Source of the DNA: Sceloporus undulatus
Lineage: Eukaryota; Chordata; Lepidosauria; Squamata; Phrynosomatidae
Assembly: GCF_019175285.1 (NCBI RefSeq)
Contig: NC_056527.1
Span: 105,759,823 to 105,823,822 of the forward strand
Length of the DNA stretch: 64,000 bases
Reading direction: 5' to 3'
Position numbers and translations under genes: made by a program. Below, one piece after another: positions 36,501 through 45,892 of this stretch (position 1 is its first letter; each line of letters begins with the position of its first letter). A model generated the notes under the pieces. That model was not told the DNA's origin and did not search any database. It was given only the letters and a program-made list of their open reading frames with translations.

Positions 36501-39500
36501 AACTGCAGTTCCCAGAATTCTGTAGTATTGAGCTATGGTAGTTAAAGTGGATTATTTCTACAGTGTGGATGCAGCCTTAGTGGAGGCCTACCACCGTTCA
36601 TTCCCATCTTCATACGCCAGACCAGAATAACCCACATTTGTTAAGTAAATCCACACTTGAAAGGATTACATAGTTGTCTGTTCTGTAGAAACTTTCTCCT
36701 AGAGTTCCTAATTTGCAATTTTGTTTAATTTAGTTTGAACAATTTAGTTTGAACAGAATCATAGCAGTCTCACTCTGGGATTCTCCTTTTCCAGTCTTCT
36801 CCCATTTTGCTCATTTGTTGTTGGGCTTTTGGCCCTCTTTTTTCCTTATGTTTTTATTGAATGTGTTTATTGCATTGACTTAATCTGTAGGCATGGCTTC
36901 CTGCTGTAAAACAGGGAGAGGCTGGCAATCTAAGGAAGATACATAAAGATGAACACAAATCTCCCTGCTTTTCCTTTCAGGAGGCCGAGTGAAGACGTGG
37001 AAGAGACGCTGGTTCATCTTGACTGACAACTGCCTCTATTACTTTGAATACACTACAGTTAGTACAGTTTCCCTCCCCACTCTCTTCTACCCTACACTCC
37101 CTTTATCAGCAGTATAGAGTCCTGAAAGGCCCAGTCCAGGACAGCCCTGTGGTCTGCTATGTAATGAATGAGAAGGAAGAACCACCTTTGGGAATAATGG
37201 AAGTACTGGTATTGCACTGCTGTGACAGAGACCAAGGACACTGCAATAGTGTGGCTGCATGGGGCCCTGCATGTGAACTAGAATACCTGGAGTTTATTCA
37301 GGACATGTATAGACAGAGGATAGGCAGAGCATGGGAAGGACATCTGTTAAGGACATGGGTAGGATATGTGTTAAATTCAGCCTCATCTATGTCAGTGGGA
37401 CCAACAACACCTCCATGCCTGTCTGGCCACCTTTCCATTGCTTTTACTGTTATGACCATAAATCACATATTGTGTCAAACACAGGAGAGCCACATGCTAG
37501 CTCAGTTTTTCCCAAACTTTGGTTCTCCAGATGTTTTGGACTTCGGCTGGCAAGTGTTTCTGGGAGTTGAAGTTCAAAATGCCTGGAGGACCGAAGTTTG
37601 GGAACAACTTGCTAAAGACTCAGAGCTAAAACTAATGAATATTAAGCGCTCATGCCAGTGAGCTGGAGAACGCCAATTCCTTTGTCAATGTGGAATGTTA
37701 GGTCCCATGCATTCAGGTTGGAGACTCACCCCCAAGTCTCAGAACAGGCCCACTGAGCTCAAATCTGGGGTTTCTTGAGCATAATCTTTTCCCCTGACTA
37801 CACCCATCTATAGGGACACTTCCATTTTGTTCATATTTTTAAATTCATTGATAGGACAAGGAACCAAGAGGAATCATTCCCTTGGAGAATCTGAGTATCC
37901 GAGAAGTGGAAGACCCACGGAAACCAGTGAGTTAAGCTATCTTACATGAACTTTTCCATCTGATGGATGGGGTTTGGTTAGAAAGTACTTGCAAATGTCA
38001 GATCTTGTAACAGACTTCTCCCTCATTTTTTTAGAACTGCTTTGAGCTCTACATTCCCAACAATAAAGGCCAGCTAATCAAAGCTTGCAAGACAGAGGCT
38101 GATGGACGTGTGGTTGAAGGGAACCACATGGTTTACCGCATCTCTGCGCCTACACAGGAGGAGAAGGATGAGTGGATCAAATCTATCAAGTGAGGATAAG
38201 TCTCAGGTTCCTTTTTGAGCATCCCCAAACCTAGATCTTCTTTATGCTGTAGCCCACTGGTTCACAAATGTGAATCCCAGGTGTTTTTAGACTTAAGCTA
38301 TGTGAGTTGCTGGCTAGTAATGCTGGTTGGAGTTTCTAGGGGGTAAAGACCAATAATAGCAAAGGATTCAGACTAGGAAGTAAATGTGCTAGGATCAGGG
38401 CACGTCTACACTGGAGAAGCAAAGCAGTTTGAAACTACTTATCCTATGGAAGCTTGGGACTTGTAGTTTTACAAGTTCTTTAGCTTTCTCTGCTAGAGTG
38501 TTGGTACCTCACAAAAATACAAATCCCAGGATTCTGTGGGATGGAGCAATGGCAGTTAAAGTGGTGTCAAAGTACATTATTTCTGCAGTATATATACACC
38601 CTTAGATATCACTACTATTCCAGGGAATCAGACTGTCTCTATTCAACATTCCTGGGACTGGAACACCAGGTTTATTATTTTACTTTTGTAGCTTGCTTTT
38701 CCTCAAGTGAAGCCAAGGCAGCATAAATGGTGTCTTCCTCCTCCTCCCCAGTTTAAACTTTATCCCTTGTGCAGTAAGCCAAGCCATTTGGGATTGACTA
38801 GCTCAGGGTCACCCAGTGAATTTCATGGTTCAGCAAGGCCTTGGATCTGAATCTCCCAAGTCCCATCTGGCATTATAATCTCTCCATCACACTGGCTCTC
38901 TAGATTCTTCAGTCCCATCTAGAACTCTGGTCAGCAACAGTTTTTAATGAGAATCTATTCATTATTGTGGTTAGAGGGCTGGGCTTGGGAGATCCAGTTC
39001 AATGGCTTACCTTGGGCTAGTTGCCCTCTCTCAACCTGACTTTTTGCACTTGTGAGGATAAAGTGGGGAGAAGGAGAGCCGCATGCTACACCATGAAAGC
39101 TGCAGACACTACTTTTTCTTACTGGAGGAAAGGCACGGTATAAATGTATTTCTTCACCATAAGAAATTTGGGGGAGCAGCAAGATGGAGGGGCATGACTT
39201 TAATGTAATAGAACTGGTGTAAAATTGTAGTACTTAGAGCTATACCTCTGAGATTCCCAAGATCATTATCTTAATTTAAGATCATCTGCTTCAGCAGATA
39301 TTCAGATCAGGAATCGGACAAGAGACAGTTTTTTTATAATTAAAAGAATTTTGCGAGGGTAAAAATAAAACATTCAGAGACTGAAGTACAAGAGTTTATC
39401 AATTGGATCAGGCAAGAATTCAAGAAAATGTGCATCTTAAGAATTGCTTACAGACTATAGAGGTTACAGCTCCTTATTAAAAAGTTCTGCTGTCTAGTTG

Positions 39501-40880
39501 GTGGGTGGTGCAACATTGTGGGCAGAAAATGTAGCTATGTGGCTTAGATGGGATGGATTTGCTCTTTTTAGAAACAGTGACATAGAGTGAGTCACAAGTG
39601 TTCACCCTTTCTTGAAAAATCCCCACTTCTCGGATTGCCCTGAGAGGTTTCATTTTCTCATTGTGCTAGAATCTGGGTCTAATGTAAAGTTTACAAATGA
39701 CACATCTTCTGATCTGACCTCAGCAAACATAGACGTGGCCTCTTTCTTGCTCGTTTCCCCCTCTAAACTAAGGGCCTATACTGACCAGCACTTTGTGCCG
39801 GCCTGTGGGCACAGTCAGGGCACAGTGTCCCCTAACTCCACCCCAGGGTGCCATTTTGGCGTGCACTGGTCCACATAGTACATGCCATCATGGCGCAACT
39901 GGTGCTGCATCTACATAATGCAGTGCCAAAAGGGTATCATAAAGCCGCACCACCATGGCTATGGCACCCCTAGGAAAACACAAAAAGGAGCTGCTTTTTG
40001 TGGCTCCTTTTTGCGCTGTCCAGAGGCTGATTCAGGGCAGCAGCATGAGGTTGCCGTGGCCCCAATCTGGCCAGTAAAGGGGCGGCTGCAGACCGTCCCT
40101 TTGGGGCAGTCTGTATAGCCCCTAAGTTTCTATTCTTTTTTTAGAGCAGATGTATTTATGCTATTCTTGTGACCCAGTGTAGCTCAGTCCCATACACTAG
40201 ATTGGAGATGGGAAATGTGTGGTCCTCCAGATATTGGACAGCAAGTCCTATCTTCTCTCACCATTGGCTATGCTGGCTGATGGAGATTGCAGACCGACAT
40301 CTGAAGTGAGCGCATATCCCCTGTCTCTTCACTGAAGAATGCAGGAATCCAAATGCTGTTAGTCTTTCCTCTTTTATCACATTGAATCCTGGTTCTATCC
40401 CAGGAAGGGAATTTGAAGGCTTTTCTCCCAAACATGGCAAAGGACTTACCTGCAAACAAGAGCAGATGTGCTTTTATTTTTTTTAAAGGCACAATTCTCC
40501 ATACCTTCATTCTCTACTTATACAGTTGGCCCTTCATATCTGTGGACGTTCCCTTCTGGATCCCCCCTCCCCACATACACGGATGCCAAAAACTGCAGAA
40601 CCTGTAGTCCTGTTGTGTTTGTTGGTGGCACAGTCATATGCTCATGTTGTCATTCAGGAAAATGGGACAGGGCCATGTGTGGATGATCCAAAATGAGAGC
40701 AAAATGTAGTGTGACATAAGAGAGGCTGTTTCATTATACCTACAGCCTAGCTGCAGCCTTGCTTACTGTGGTACCTTCCTCTTGTCTCCCAGGGCTGCTG
40801 TGAGCGTGGATCCTTTCTATGAGATGCTGGCTGCCCGCAAGAAACGAATCTCAGTGAAGCAGAAGCAGGAGCAGGCATGA
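21576..40880 (+). CDS. CYTH2: CYTH2: cytohesin-2 (ARNO), ARF guanine-nucleotide exchange factor
   Basis: Cytohesins load GTP on ARF1/ARF6 at the plasma membrane, acting in endocytosis, actin remodelling and integrin signalling. Twelve coding exons join in phase to 399 residues, the length of the human diglycine form. Residues 10-60 form the coiled coil ([17 protein letters not shown]). The Sec7 domain spans about 72-201, with the glutamic finger E156 (GAA at 29061-29063) in [14 protein letters not shown]. The PH domain spans about 260-375 (GREGWLLKL-type start, [27 protein letters not shown]). The basic tail reads [27 protein letters not shown] favours CYTH2; the codon joining exons 1 and 2 encodes V, where human CYTH2 has E. 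A 3-nt microexon in intron 8 would give the triglycine form with weaker PIP3 selectivity. KCNJ14 lies upstream on the same strand; the pentraxin gene is convergent. Confidence 0.98.
21601..24714 (+). other. CYTH2 intron 1
   Basis: Begins GC-rich (to about 22140), consistent with a CpG-island-like promoter downstream flank. It then holds repeat remnants: a repeat block at 22235-22425 (CTGCTGAGGGCTTCTATAC, CACTCTGGCAACTCTAC), the ATTTATATCCTGCC remnant at 22447, and a truncated MITE left end at 22637-22690 (CACTGCAGAAATAATCCAG). No further exon recognised. Confidence 0.6.
24715..24862 (+). CDS. CYTH2: CYTH2 coding exon 2 (coiled coil)
   Basis: Acceptor CTAATGCAG; donor GTGAGG. Encodes [19 protein letters not shown] to EGLEANEG, heptad-rich, 148 bp. 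Confidence 0.97.
25616..25740 (-). mobile_element. SINE fragment in CYTH2 intron 2
   Basis: TTTATATACCGCTATTCCAA, TTTGCCCCCAACAGTCTGGG and TACTCATTTTAGCGACCTCG match the 3' half of the SINE at 63378, with a local duplication of AGCAAGTAAGCTAATT. Confidence 0.65.
25799..25865 (+). CDS. CYTH2: CYTH2 coding exon 3
   Basis: Acceptor TTTTGAACAG; donor GTAAGT. Encodes [20 protein letters not shown] and KK, 67 bp. Confidence 0.97.
25866..27565 (+). other. CYTH2 intron 3
   Basis: Contains a pogo-type left-end stub near 25925 (TTTATCCAAAATTCTTGGGA). From 26522 it holds a probable MITE starting GGGCGAGAACAGACTGGC, whose right end is unclear. A CT-rich imperfect tandem stretch at 26120-26430 repeats the TCTCTCCAGCCT motif several times. 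A (CA)n run lies near 26980. Confidence 0.5.
26120..26430. repeat. Degenerate tandem repeat around TCTCTCCAGCCT
   Basis: TCTCTCCAGCCT or a close variant recurs near 26130, 26230 and 26329. Each is followed by a block like (T/C)CTTTTTGCCA(C/T)(T/G)A and a run ending in AAAGCAGCA. It looks like an old tandem array of about 100 bp units. Confidence 0.5.
27566..27684 (+). CDS. CYTH2: CYTH2 coding exon 4 (Sec7 start)
   Basis: Acceptor TGTTCTACAG; donor GTAAGA. Encodes [20 protein letters not shown] to AIGDYLGE, 119 bp. Confidence 0.97.
27895..28111 (+). mobile_element. Pogo/Tigger-like MITE, copy 2, in CYTH2 intron 4
   Basis: TACAATGCACCCTTGTTATA at the left, GAAAGGCCAACTGTA at the right, and the same interior as 3712-3934 (TGGGGTTTGGTTCCAAGATC, GACATAGCAAAATGGTGT). 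It lies about 70 bp upstream of exon 5. Confidence 0.75.
28181..28261 (+). CDS. CYTH2: CYTH2 coding exon 5 (Sec7)
   Basis: Acceptor CTTTTTTCAG; donor GTAAGT. Encodes [20 protein letters not shown] and NLVQAL, 81 bp. Confidence 0.97.
29030..29142 (+). CDS. CYTH2: CYTH2 coding exon 6 (Sec7, glutamic finger)
   Basis: Acceptor TTTTTCCAG; donor GTATTG. Encodes [20 protein letters not shown] onward; E156 is the catalytic finger that displaces Mg2+ and phosphate from ARF-GDP. Confidence 0.97.
29143..30255 (+). other. CYTH2 intron 6
   Basis: No exon seen. A/T-rich stretches lie near 29630-29840 and a short (GA)n at 29265-29280. A direct repeat of CTCCCTCAGAGG/CTCCCATTCAGAGG-type blocks at 29420-29590 looks like a twofold duplication. 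Confidence 0.4.
30256..30404 (+). CDS. CYTH2: CYTH2 coding exon 7 (Sec7 end)
   Basis: Acceptor ATTCCCCCAG; donor GTGAGA. Encodes [20 protein letters not shown] to [10 protein letters not shown], the Sec7 hydrophobic groove region, 149 bp. Confidence 0.97.
30777..30888 (+). CDS. CYTH2: CYTH2 coding exon 8 (Sec7-PH linker and PH start)
   Basis: Acceptor CTCCCCCTAG; donor GTGAGA. Encodes [20 protein letters not shown] to EGWLLKL plus the first base of a Gly codon, 112 bp. Confidence 0.97.
31999..32233. mobile_element. Hairpin MITE with ~110-bp arms
   Basis: GGGTTGCCATAATTCTCTAC at the left is exactly inverted at the right (GTAGAGAATTATGGCAACCC). The arms continue through CCACAAACCGG, AATTTAGACCAAAATGCAGG and ACAATTGTAGGATAAAATTT to a short central loop near 32110-32123, with about six mismatches in each 110 bp. 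Only one copy in the window; no coding capacity. Confidence 0.85.
32256..32295. other. Short perfect hairpin, 16-bp arms and 8-bp loop
   Basis: CTTGGTATACAAGTCC (32256-32271) is exactly inverted at 32280-32295, with CAGTGCAC between. It lies 22 bp after the hairpin MITE. Confidence 0.8.
33360..33540 (+). promoter_or_regulatory. Long pyrimidine-rich tract upstream of microexon
   Basis: About 180 bp composed almost only of C and T (repeats of CTCTCT, TTCCTC and CCCTCT), ending some 50 bp before the candidate 3-nt exon. Such tracts bind PTB-type splicing repressors. It is also a plain simple repeat, so the role is inferred from position only. Confidence 0.45.
33593..33595 (+). CDS. CYTH2: CYTH2 3-nt microexon GAG (alternative, candidate)
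   Basis: GAG sits between a consensus acceptor (CTGCCCCCCAACCCAG type, AG at 33591-33592) and a consensus donor (GTAGGT, 33596). Exon 8 ends CTG-G and exon 9 starts GA-GGC. Skipping gives L-G-G-R and inclusion gives L-G-G-G-R. Cytohesin genes are known to carry just such a 3-nt exon that switches the PH domain between diglycine (PIP3-selective) and triglycine (PIP2 and PIP3) forms. A UGC lies about 12 nt upstream, as seen at many microexons regulated by SRRM4. Identified from pattern and position; a chance AG-GAG-GT match cannot be excluded without RNA. Confidence 0.7.
33825..33862. repeat. (AAT)n then (AGT)n simple repeat
   Basis: ATAATAATAATAATT is followed by about seven AGT units, leading into a CCCGCCTCTCCCTGTATTGG LINE/SINE end remnant. 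Confidence 0.75.
36004..36018. repeat. Poly-G homopolymer
   Basis: Run of about fourteen G residues. Confidence 0.75.
36393..36576. mobile_element. Palindromic MITE with TTA target duplication
   Basis: Left end GGCTGCATCCACAC; right end GTGTGGATGCAGCC, an exact inverse. TTA flanks both sides (36390-36392, 36577-36579). It is a complete copy, 184 bp, of the window's commonest MITE; the 3-bp TTA duplication points to PIF/Harbinger mobilisation. Confidence 0.85.
36981..37057 (+). CDS. CYTH2: CYTH2 coding exon 9 (PH, phosphoinositide site)
   Basis: Acceptor TTTCCTTTCAG; donor GTTAGT. Encodes [20 protein letters not shown] and FEYTT, including the basic residues that bind phosphoinositide headgroups, 77 bp. 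Confidence 0.97.
37507..37605. mobile_element. hAT-like MITE fragment in CYTH2 intron 9
   Basis: Begins TTTTCCCAAACTTTGG and ends CCGAAGTTTGGGAA, with GATGTTTTGGACTTC against GAAGTTCAAAATGCC inside. It is a short palindromic repeat common in reptile genomes. A long open frame that starts in exon 9 runs over it by chance. Confidence 0.65.
37855..37926 (+). CDS. CYTH2: CYTH2 coding exon 10 (PH)
   Basis: Acceptor TTGATAG; donor GTGAGT. Encodes [20 protein letters not shown] and PRKP, 72 bp, phase 0 at both ends. Confidence 0.97.
38035..38189 (+). CDS. CYTH2: CYTH2 coding exon 11 (PH)
   Basis: Acceptor TTTTTTTAG; donor GTGAGG. Encodes [20 protein letters not shown] to [10 protein letters not shown], 155 bp. 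Confidence 0.97.
38398..38601 (+). mobile_element. Palindromic MITE
   Basis: Left GGGCACGTCTACACTGGAG, right CTGCAGTATATATACACCC, with the internal pair GGACTTGTAGTTTTAC against AAAATACAAATCCCAGG. Diverged copy of the family at 36393. Confidence 0.7.
38755..38905 (-). mobile_element. tRNA-derived SINE fragment
   Basis: The reverse complement begins AGAGAGCCAGTGTGATGGAG and contains CCTTGCTGAACCATGAAATT and CACTGGGTGACCCTGAGCTA, a SINE body like the one at 38965 on the other strand. Confidence 0.55.
38965..39150 (+). mobile_element. tRNA-derived SINE
   Basis: GTGGTTAGAGGGCTGGGCTT, GGGAGATCCAGTTCAA (B-box-like), CCTTGGGCTAGTTGCCCTC, GTGAGGATAAAGTGGGGAG and GGAAAGGCACGGTATAAATG, in the order of a common squamate SINE. 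A 3' fragment of the same family is at 56765. Confidence 0.7.
39772..40122. mobile_element. Harbinger-like MITE with TAA target duplication
   Basis: GGGCCTATACTGACCAGC at the left and CAGTCTGTATAGCCCC at the right are inverted. TAA flanks both sides (39769-39771, 40123-40125). It is 351 bp and GC-rich relative to its surroundings, with a small internal hairpin (AAAAAGGAGC against GCTCCTTTTT). Related in design to 19224-19496. Confidence 0.7.
40793..40880 (+). CDS. CYTH2: CYTH2 coding exon 12 (C-terminus)
   Basis: Acceptor CTTGTCTCCCAG. Encodes [20 protein letters not shown] then VKQKQEQA and TGA at 40878-40880. The basic tail supports membrane binding and autoinhibition. Confidence 0.97.
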
Positions 40881-43800
40881 GGTGGGGATTCTCCTGCATC
40901 TACCACCTCCCCCCTCCCCTCTGTGTCTCCTCCCTCTTGGACCTGCTGACAAACCCACCTGGGTTGAGCTCCATGAAACCAGCTGGCCCTCTTTCCCTCT
41001 TTGGATTATTGGACCATTCACAGCATTGCCAGTTTGATGGCATACCTGCCAGTACACACTTTCACATCTCCAGAGCTTATACTTGGTCTGTTGAAATATG
41101 CCTGAGGACATGAACTTGGGAACTGTCACCTACTAGTGTCTTCAAAATTTGCAGGCATCATTTGTTGGTTGGTGCAGCTTCTCCTCTGAAGAGGCCCTAA
41201 GCAGATGCAGGTGAAAGTTTCTATGTTATGCCACTGAGACCATGTGGCCTACAAACTTGGGCCATATTAAGTGAACACTTCCTGTTTGATCAGATCTTTT
41301 GATTTTTCCTCTTTAAATCTATCTTGAAGCCAATTGACTCATTCAGCAAAAGAAACTAGGAAAAGCTCTCTCAGAACAGAACCATTTTATTTTGTAGCAG
41401 GGAGGGATGGGACTGCCTATTTTGCTGGTCTATTACATAAAAATAGTATTCTGCATACCTACATCAAGGTTGTGAGGGAGTAGGCTAGCTTATCTTTCGG
41501 GCAGGCTAGCTTTGTAGAGTTTTTGATTTCCACACTCATTCTGTTTTTTTATTTCCTGAGCTCCATCCTAATGTTGATACAGTCATGAAAGTGTTATGCC
41601 ACATAATATTTCCTGGGATTTGGGAGTACACAACATGTTCTGTTCCAAGGACCACATCTGATGTTAGTATGGGTCTGCACATGTACACATGAGTGTACAC
41701 ATTGTGCAGGGATCAGAAAAATATAATCTCCTTTATCTACGGAGATCTGGGCATCAACAAGGAAGAGAGATGATAGAAACCCAGGAAGCTGGTGGCTTCC
41801 ATGTGAGTGGGACAGATAATCCATGCCAAATTTTCTTCTGAATGTTCTGGAGCTTTGACAGATTCTCTTCCCAAAATGGTTTCAACATCTTGGATAGTGC
41901 ATATGGAGATCAGACTACATCCCAGTGGATTCACCCTCCCACTTAAAAGGGAACCACCAGCTGACAGAATGGAAGCCAAAGCATCTCTCATTGCACTGCA
42001 TTGGAAAGATGAAGTCAGTGTGGCTTATCCTACTGAATCCACAACTGGGATGTTGTGAAATGCAGGTGGTGTCCCACTAGCTTCAAGGGCCACGTGTAGA
42101 AACCTTTGGCCATTTGTGAGCCTCAAAGTATAGAATGCCCCTTAGAGTCTGTTGCCAAACCATTCACACTGTGCATCCAGGTAACCAGGGTTCTCATGAC
42201 TTATTAATATAAGCAACTGCTGTCCCCAATTACTTGGGCTTTGCTTTACAAAGATGTAAGCATGCCAGGAACCAGCAGGGGACAGCAAAGGCCCAGACAG
42301 CTGACACACCCACTGACACTACTTAAGTTCCTCCAACAGAAATTGCCAGCACAGAAGCACAAGTAACAGCTCTTGTTATTTTGCATCCAGGGACAGGGTC
42401 ATGAAACAGGGTCAGGTACTTTCTACTGCTATCACCTCTCCTAGATATTGAAACACTTCCCCGCCCCAAAAATCCTTGCAGATTCAGCTGAAGATTGCCT
42501 CTGAAACTGATCTTGTTCTCTTTCTCTCTGAAGTCCTTTTCTTCTACTCAAGATCTACCGTCAAGCAATCTGGAGCTTCACTTTGGAGTTAATCCAGGAT
42601 GTTTCCATTGCTTTAAAGAGGAATCTGATTATACTGGCATTATAAAGGGTATACATTCATTGGGATCTGTCCCTGATCCTGTAGTACATGCAAGGGGCAG
42701 GGATGACTGGGTTTTTTTTTTCTTCCCTAGATGGAGTTTAAATTAGAAACAGCTCCATCCCATCTGTGGTGCGTTGTCTTTGAAAATTCTGGTCATTGGC
42801 CTCAAACAAAACTGCTGCTGCTTAGTGTTCATACAGATGAACTAATCCCTGAGTTTAGTCTTTTGCTACTCTACAGACCTTCTAGTTGTTAAAAAGTTGG
42901 AACATTTCCACTTCCTGTTGAAACTTGCAGCTAGGATTAAAATCTGTGTTGGTAGTTCACAGGAGGCGAGGTTGCTGAGTACATTAACCCAGAGCAAAAA
43001 GAGTGCCTACCTCTTAGCCAGATAGCTCTACATTGTTGGATGGGCTCTTTTGCCACCATTTCTCTCAATTCTAAATTGAATTCTGCTCTTCCACCTCTGC
43101 TTTGCTTCAGGCAATCCTAATAGCTATGCAGGACTCTTTCTAGTCCTGGCATTGAGAATGCAGGGTTTGCAATGCAGCTCAGATCTTTCAAAGGGGCTAA
43201 GCTTCTGAGCCTGCAAAGGAATGTGGTAGTGTATTAGTCCATGTGCATTTCAATCTGATCAGTATTTCTCATCTGCAGGGAATCTTTAAATAGCCAATTT
43301 AAGTCTTGTTTGGTTTAAACATGAAGCACCAGAAGATCTGAGTGCCACATATTGCCCTGAATTTAAGAAGGTAATGGTTTTGTCCTAATCAAAATTACTA
43401 GTTGATTCTCTTTCTATATAGAAAAAAGGAAAACAAAGAGACAGTAGACATCAAGGGGTAAATAGCTTAGAATTGATTAATTTTCAGCCTATAAGTGCAG
43501 GAGAGAAAGAGCACACTACTATATTTGGGAACAGCTGATATGAAAAGGGTCTATATTAAGTCAATGCAAATTTTTGTCTGGCTAGAACATGCATTTTTAT
43601 TGCTCCAACTTGTCTTCTCAAAATTCAGTGATACCAGTTTATAAATGTTTCTGCTAGACAGGTCCCTTCCCCATTTAAGTTATTTCACTGTGCCAAAGGG
43701 ACTTGGAATACATTTCACTTTTGTAATACTGTACATCCATGCTTGTTGTATTCTATCCTGTCTACTAAACAGAAAGGAGGCAGGATTGTTTAGCCTAAAA

Positions 43801-44880
43801 TTAGCTTGTTGGGTGCAGTAGACCCTATCAAGGGCTCCTGTCTCCAACAGCTTTCAACACTAATTGAATAGATGCTATTCCCAAAACCATCAGATGTTAA
43901 CAGCCCTTCTTGAACTACTAGAATTACATTCTTGTAAATGCTATACTCCAATTCTATCCCCTCCCTCCATTAATTCTCAGTAGGCTGCACTGCCTTTTCA
44001 CAAATACTGGCCTAGTTCTCCTTTTGGATCTTAAACCAGTTCCATCTCAAAGTTAGGTCCAAACATGTAGCGCATACATATTTACAAAAGCAAATAACTG
44101 CTGTTGTGAAAATTATCTGGATGACGACAGGTGAGGAGGTTTTTATCCCTTCCCTCCCTGCTCCAGCTCTGACAAAAATTATGCTCCCCAAACTGCTATT
44201 TGCATTAAGAGAAAAGCTCCAGTCACTCCAAGTGAAGAAGTGTTTTTGTCCTAGAGAATTAAAATAACCTCTTCCTATTTTGATAATAGTTGAATTTTAA
44301 TTTAAAATGTACATGTTATATGCAAATATTTATTTAATGTCACACCTGTTTTTGCCTACATTTGCTATTTTCCCGATAACGTTTTTCTCAAACACTACAG
44401 ATGACTTCTACTCTCTTCAAAATTTAGATCACATTTTTGGAAGTCAGGACGAAGTTCTTATCTCAAATTAGCTCTGGAAAAAATACTTTTAAAGCATCTA
44501 CAACTGACACTTGGATGAATTGGGCTATTGGAAGAATCCCTTCTTACAGCCTTCAGGATAATTTTTGTTTTCTTGAGCAATATTAACAGTACACCTTTCC
44601 CTTCCTTACTCCCTATTGTGGATTAGTGTACTTTTATTGTGTGGGTGGGATGTGGGGAAATTTGACAAATCCCTCACCTGCTCCAGAAGGCGAAAGAAAA
44701 GGAAGGGCATTTTACTTGTTTTTTAATCTGTTTCTGATGATGACGATGATGTTTTTTTTAAAGAAGAAATGTTAATTATTATTTAAAATTTTAATGTATG
44801 CATCTCTGGATGATATGTAAACACTATGGACTTATCTATGTGTTGCTGGAGTCTTTATTTTTATAATTAGTTTTAAGGAA
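40881..44880 (+). other. CYTH2: Probable CYTH2 3' UTR, repeat-poor
   Basis: About 4 kb with no recognised repeat, unlike the flanking DNA, directly after the stop codon. No AATAAA appears on the + strand within it. The first one after the stop is at 46393-46398, beyond two LINE fragments; ATTAAA variants near 42945 and 44255 are alternatives. The true end is not determinable from sequence. Confidence 0.5.
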
Positions 44881-44977
44881 TCTGAGCTGACTGAAAGAAG
44901 AGTTGCCCAGCACTGGAACAAGGATCTGAATCTTGTTGGTGCAGCTGTGCAGAGGTAATTATGCTAGCATAGATGTG

Positions 44978-45128
44978 GAAGCCAAGATGACAAAACTGAA
45001 ACTGTTCTACTTTGGACACATCATAAGAAAACAGGACTCATTGGGGGGCAAAAACAATAATGCTAGGAAAGTTGGAGGGAAGCAGAAAGAGGAGGACCAC
45101 ATGCTAGATGAATGGACTGGAGGTCATG
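44978..45128 (+). mobile_element. Non-LTR retrotransposon fragment
   Basis: One frame reads KLKLFYFGHIIRKQDSLGGK, the C-terminal region of a LINE reverse transcriptase (FGHIxRxxDSL), followed by a CTAGGAAAGTTGGAGGGAAG block as at 9589. It is cut by the start of the CR1 copy. Confidence 0.65.
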
Positions 45129-45892
45129 ATGAATTTCAACACAGAGAAATGTAAGGTCATGCACTTAGGGCGGAAAAATGAAATGCACAGATATAGGATG
45201 GGTGACACCTGGCTGAACACGACTATATGTGAAAGGGATCTAGGAGTCAAGTAGACCACAAATTGAACATGAGTCAATAGTGCGATGCGGCAGCTAACAA
45301 GGCCAATGCAATTTTAGGTTGCATCAATAGAAGTATAGTGTCTAGTTCAAGGGAAGTAATAGTGCCACTCTATTCTGCTCTGGTCAGACCCCACCTGGAA
45401 TATTGTGTCCAGTTCTGGGTCCCACAATTTAAAAAGGACATGTAGAAACGAGCATGTCCAAAGGAGAGCGACTAAAATGGTGAAGGGTCTGGAAACCATG
45501 CCATATGAGGAACGACTTAGGGAGCTGGGGATGTTTAGGCTGGAGAAGAGAAAGTTAAGAGGTGATATGGTAGCCCTCGTTAAATACTTGAATGGATGTC
45601 ACATTGAGGAGGGAGCTAGTTTGTTTTCTGCTGCTCCAGAGACTAGGACCCGGAGGAATGGAATCTCCAGGAAAAGAGATTCCACCTCAACATTAGGAGG
45701 AACTTCCTGACAGTAAGGGCTGTTTGACAGTGGAACAAACTCGCTCGGAGTGTAGTGGAGTCTCCTTCCTTAGAGGTTTTTAAACAGAGGCTGGATGGCC
45801 ATCTCTCAATGGGGATGCTTTGAGATTTTCTGTATGGCAGAATGGGGTTGGACTGGATAGCCCTTGCGGTCTCTTCCAACTCTATGATTCTA
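45129..45892 (+). mobile_element. CR1 LINE, 5'-truncated
   Basis: Reads the CR1 reverse-transcriptase C-terminus in pieces ([38 protein letters not shown]) and ends CAACTCTATGATTCTA, the CR1 3' terminus. Orientation is opposite to the copy at 753. It is less intact than that one; the frame is interrupted near 45430. Confidence 0.9.

Larger units (their letters stand above)
30889..36980 (+). other. CYTH2 intron 8 (6.1 kb)
   Basis: The longest intron. It holds a large hairpin MITE (31999-32233), a second short hairpin (32256-32295), a long pyrimidine tract (33360-33540), the candidate 3-nt exon (33593-33595), simple repeats near 33825-33862 and poly-G at 36004-36018, and a MITE (36393-36576). 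Other stretches show nothing recognisable. Confidence 0.8.
38190..40792 (+). other. CYTH2 intron 11
   Basis: Holds four repeats listed separately (38398, 38755, 38965, 39772) and a pogo-like end near 40524-40610 (TACAGTTGGCCCTTCATATC). No further exon seen. Confidence 0.7.

Noticed and set aside
37044-37661. 205-codon frame starting inside CYTH2 exon 9
   Set aside because: Runs through the donor into intron 9 and over a MITE, in another frame than the PH domain.
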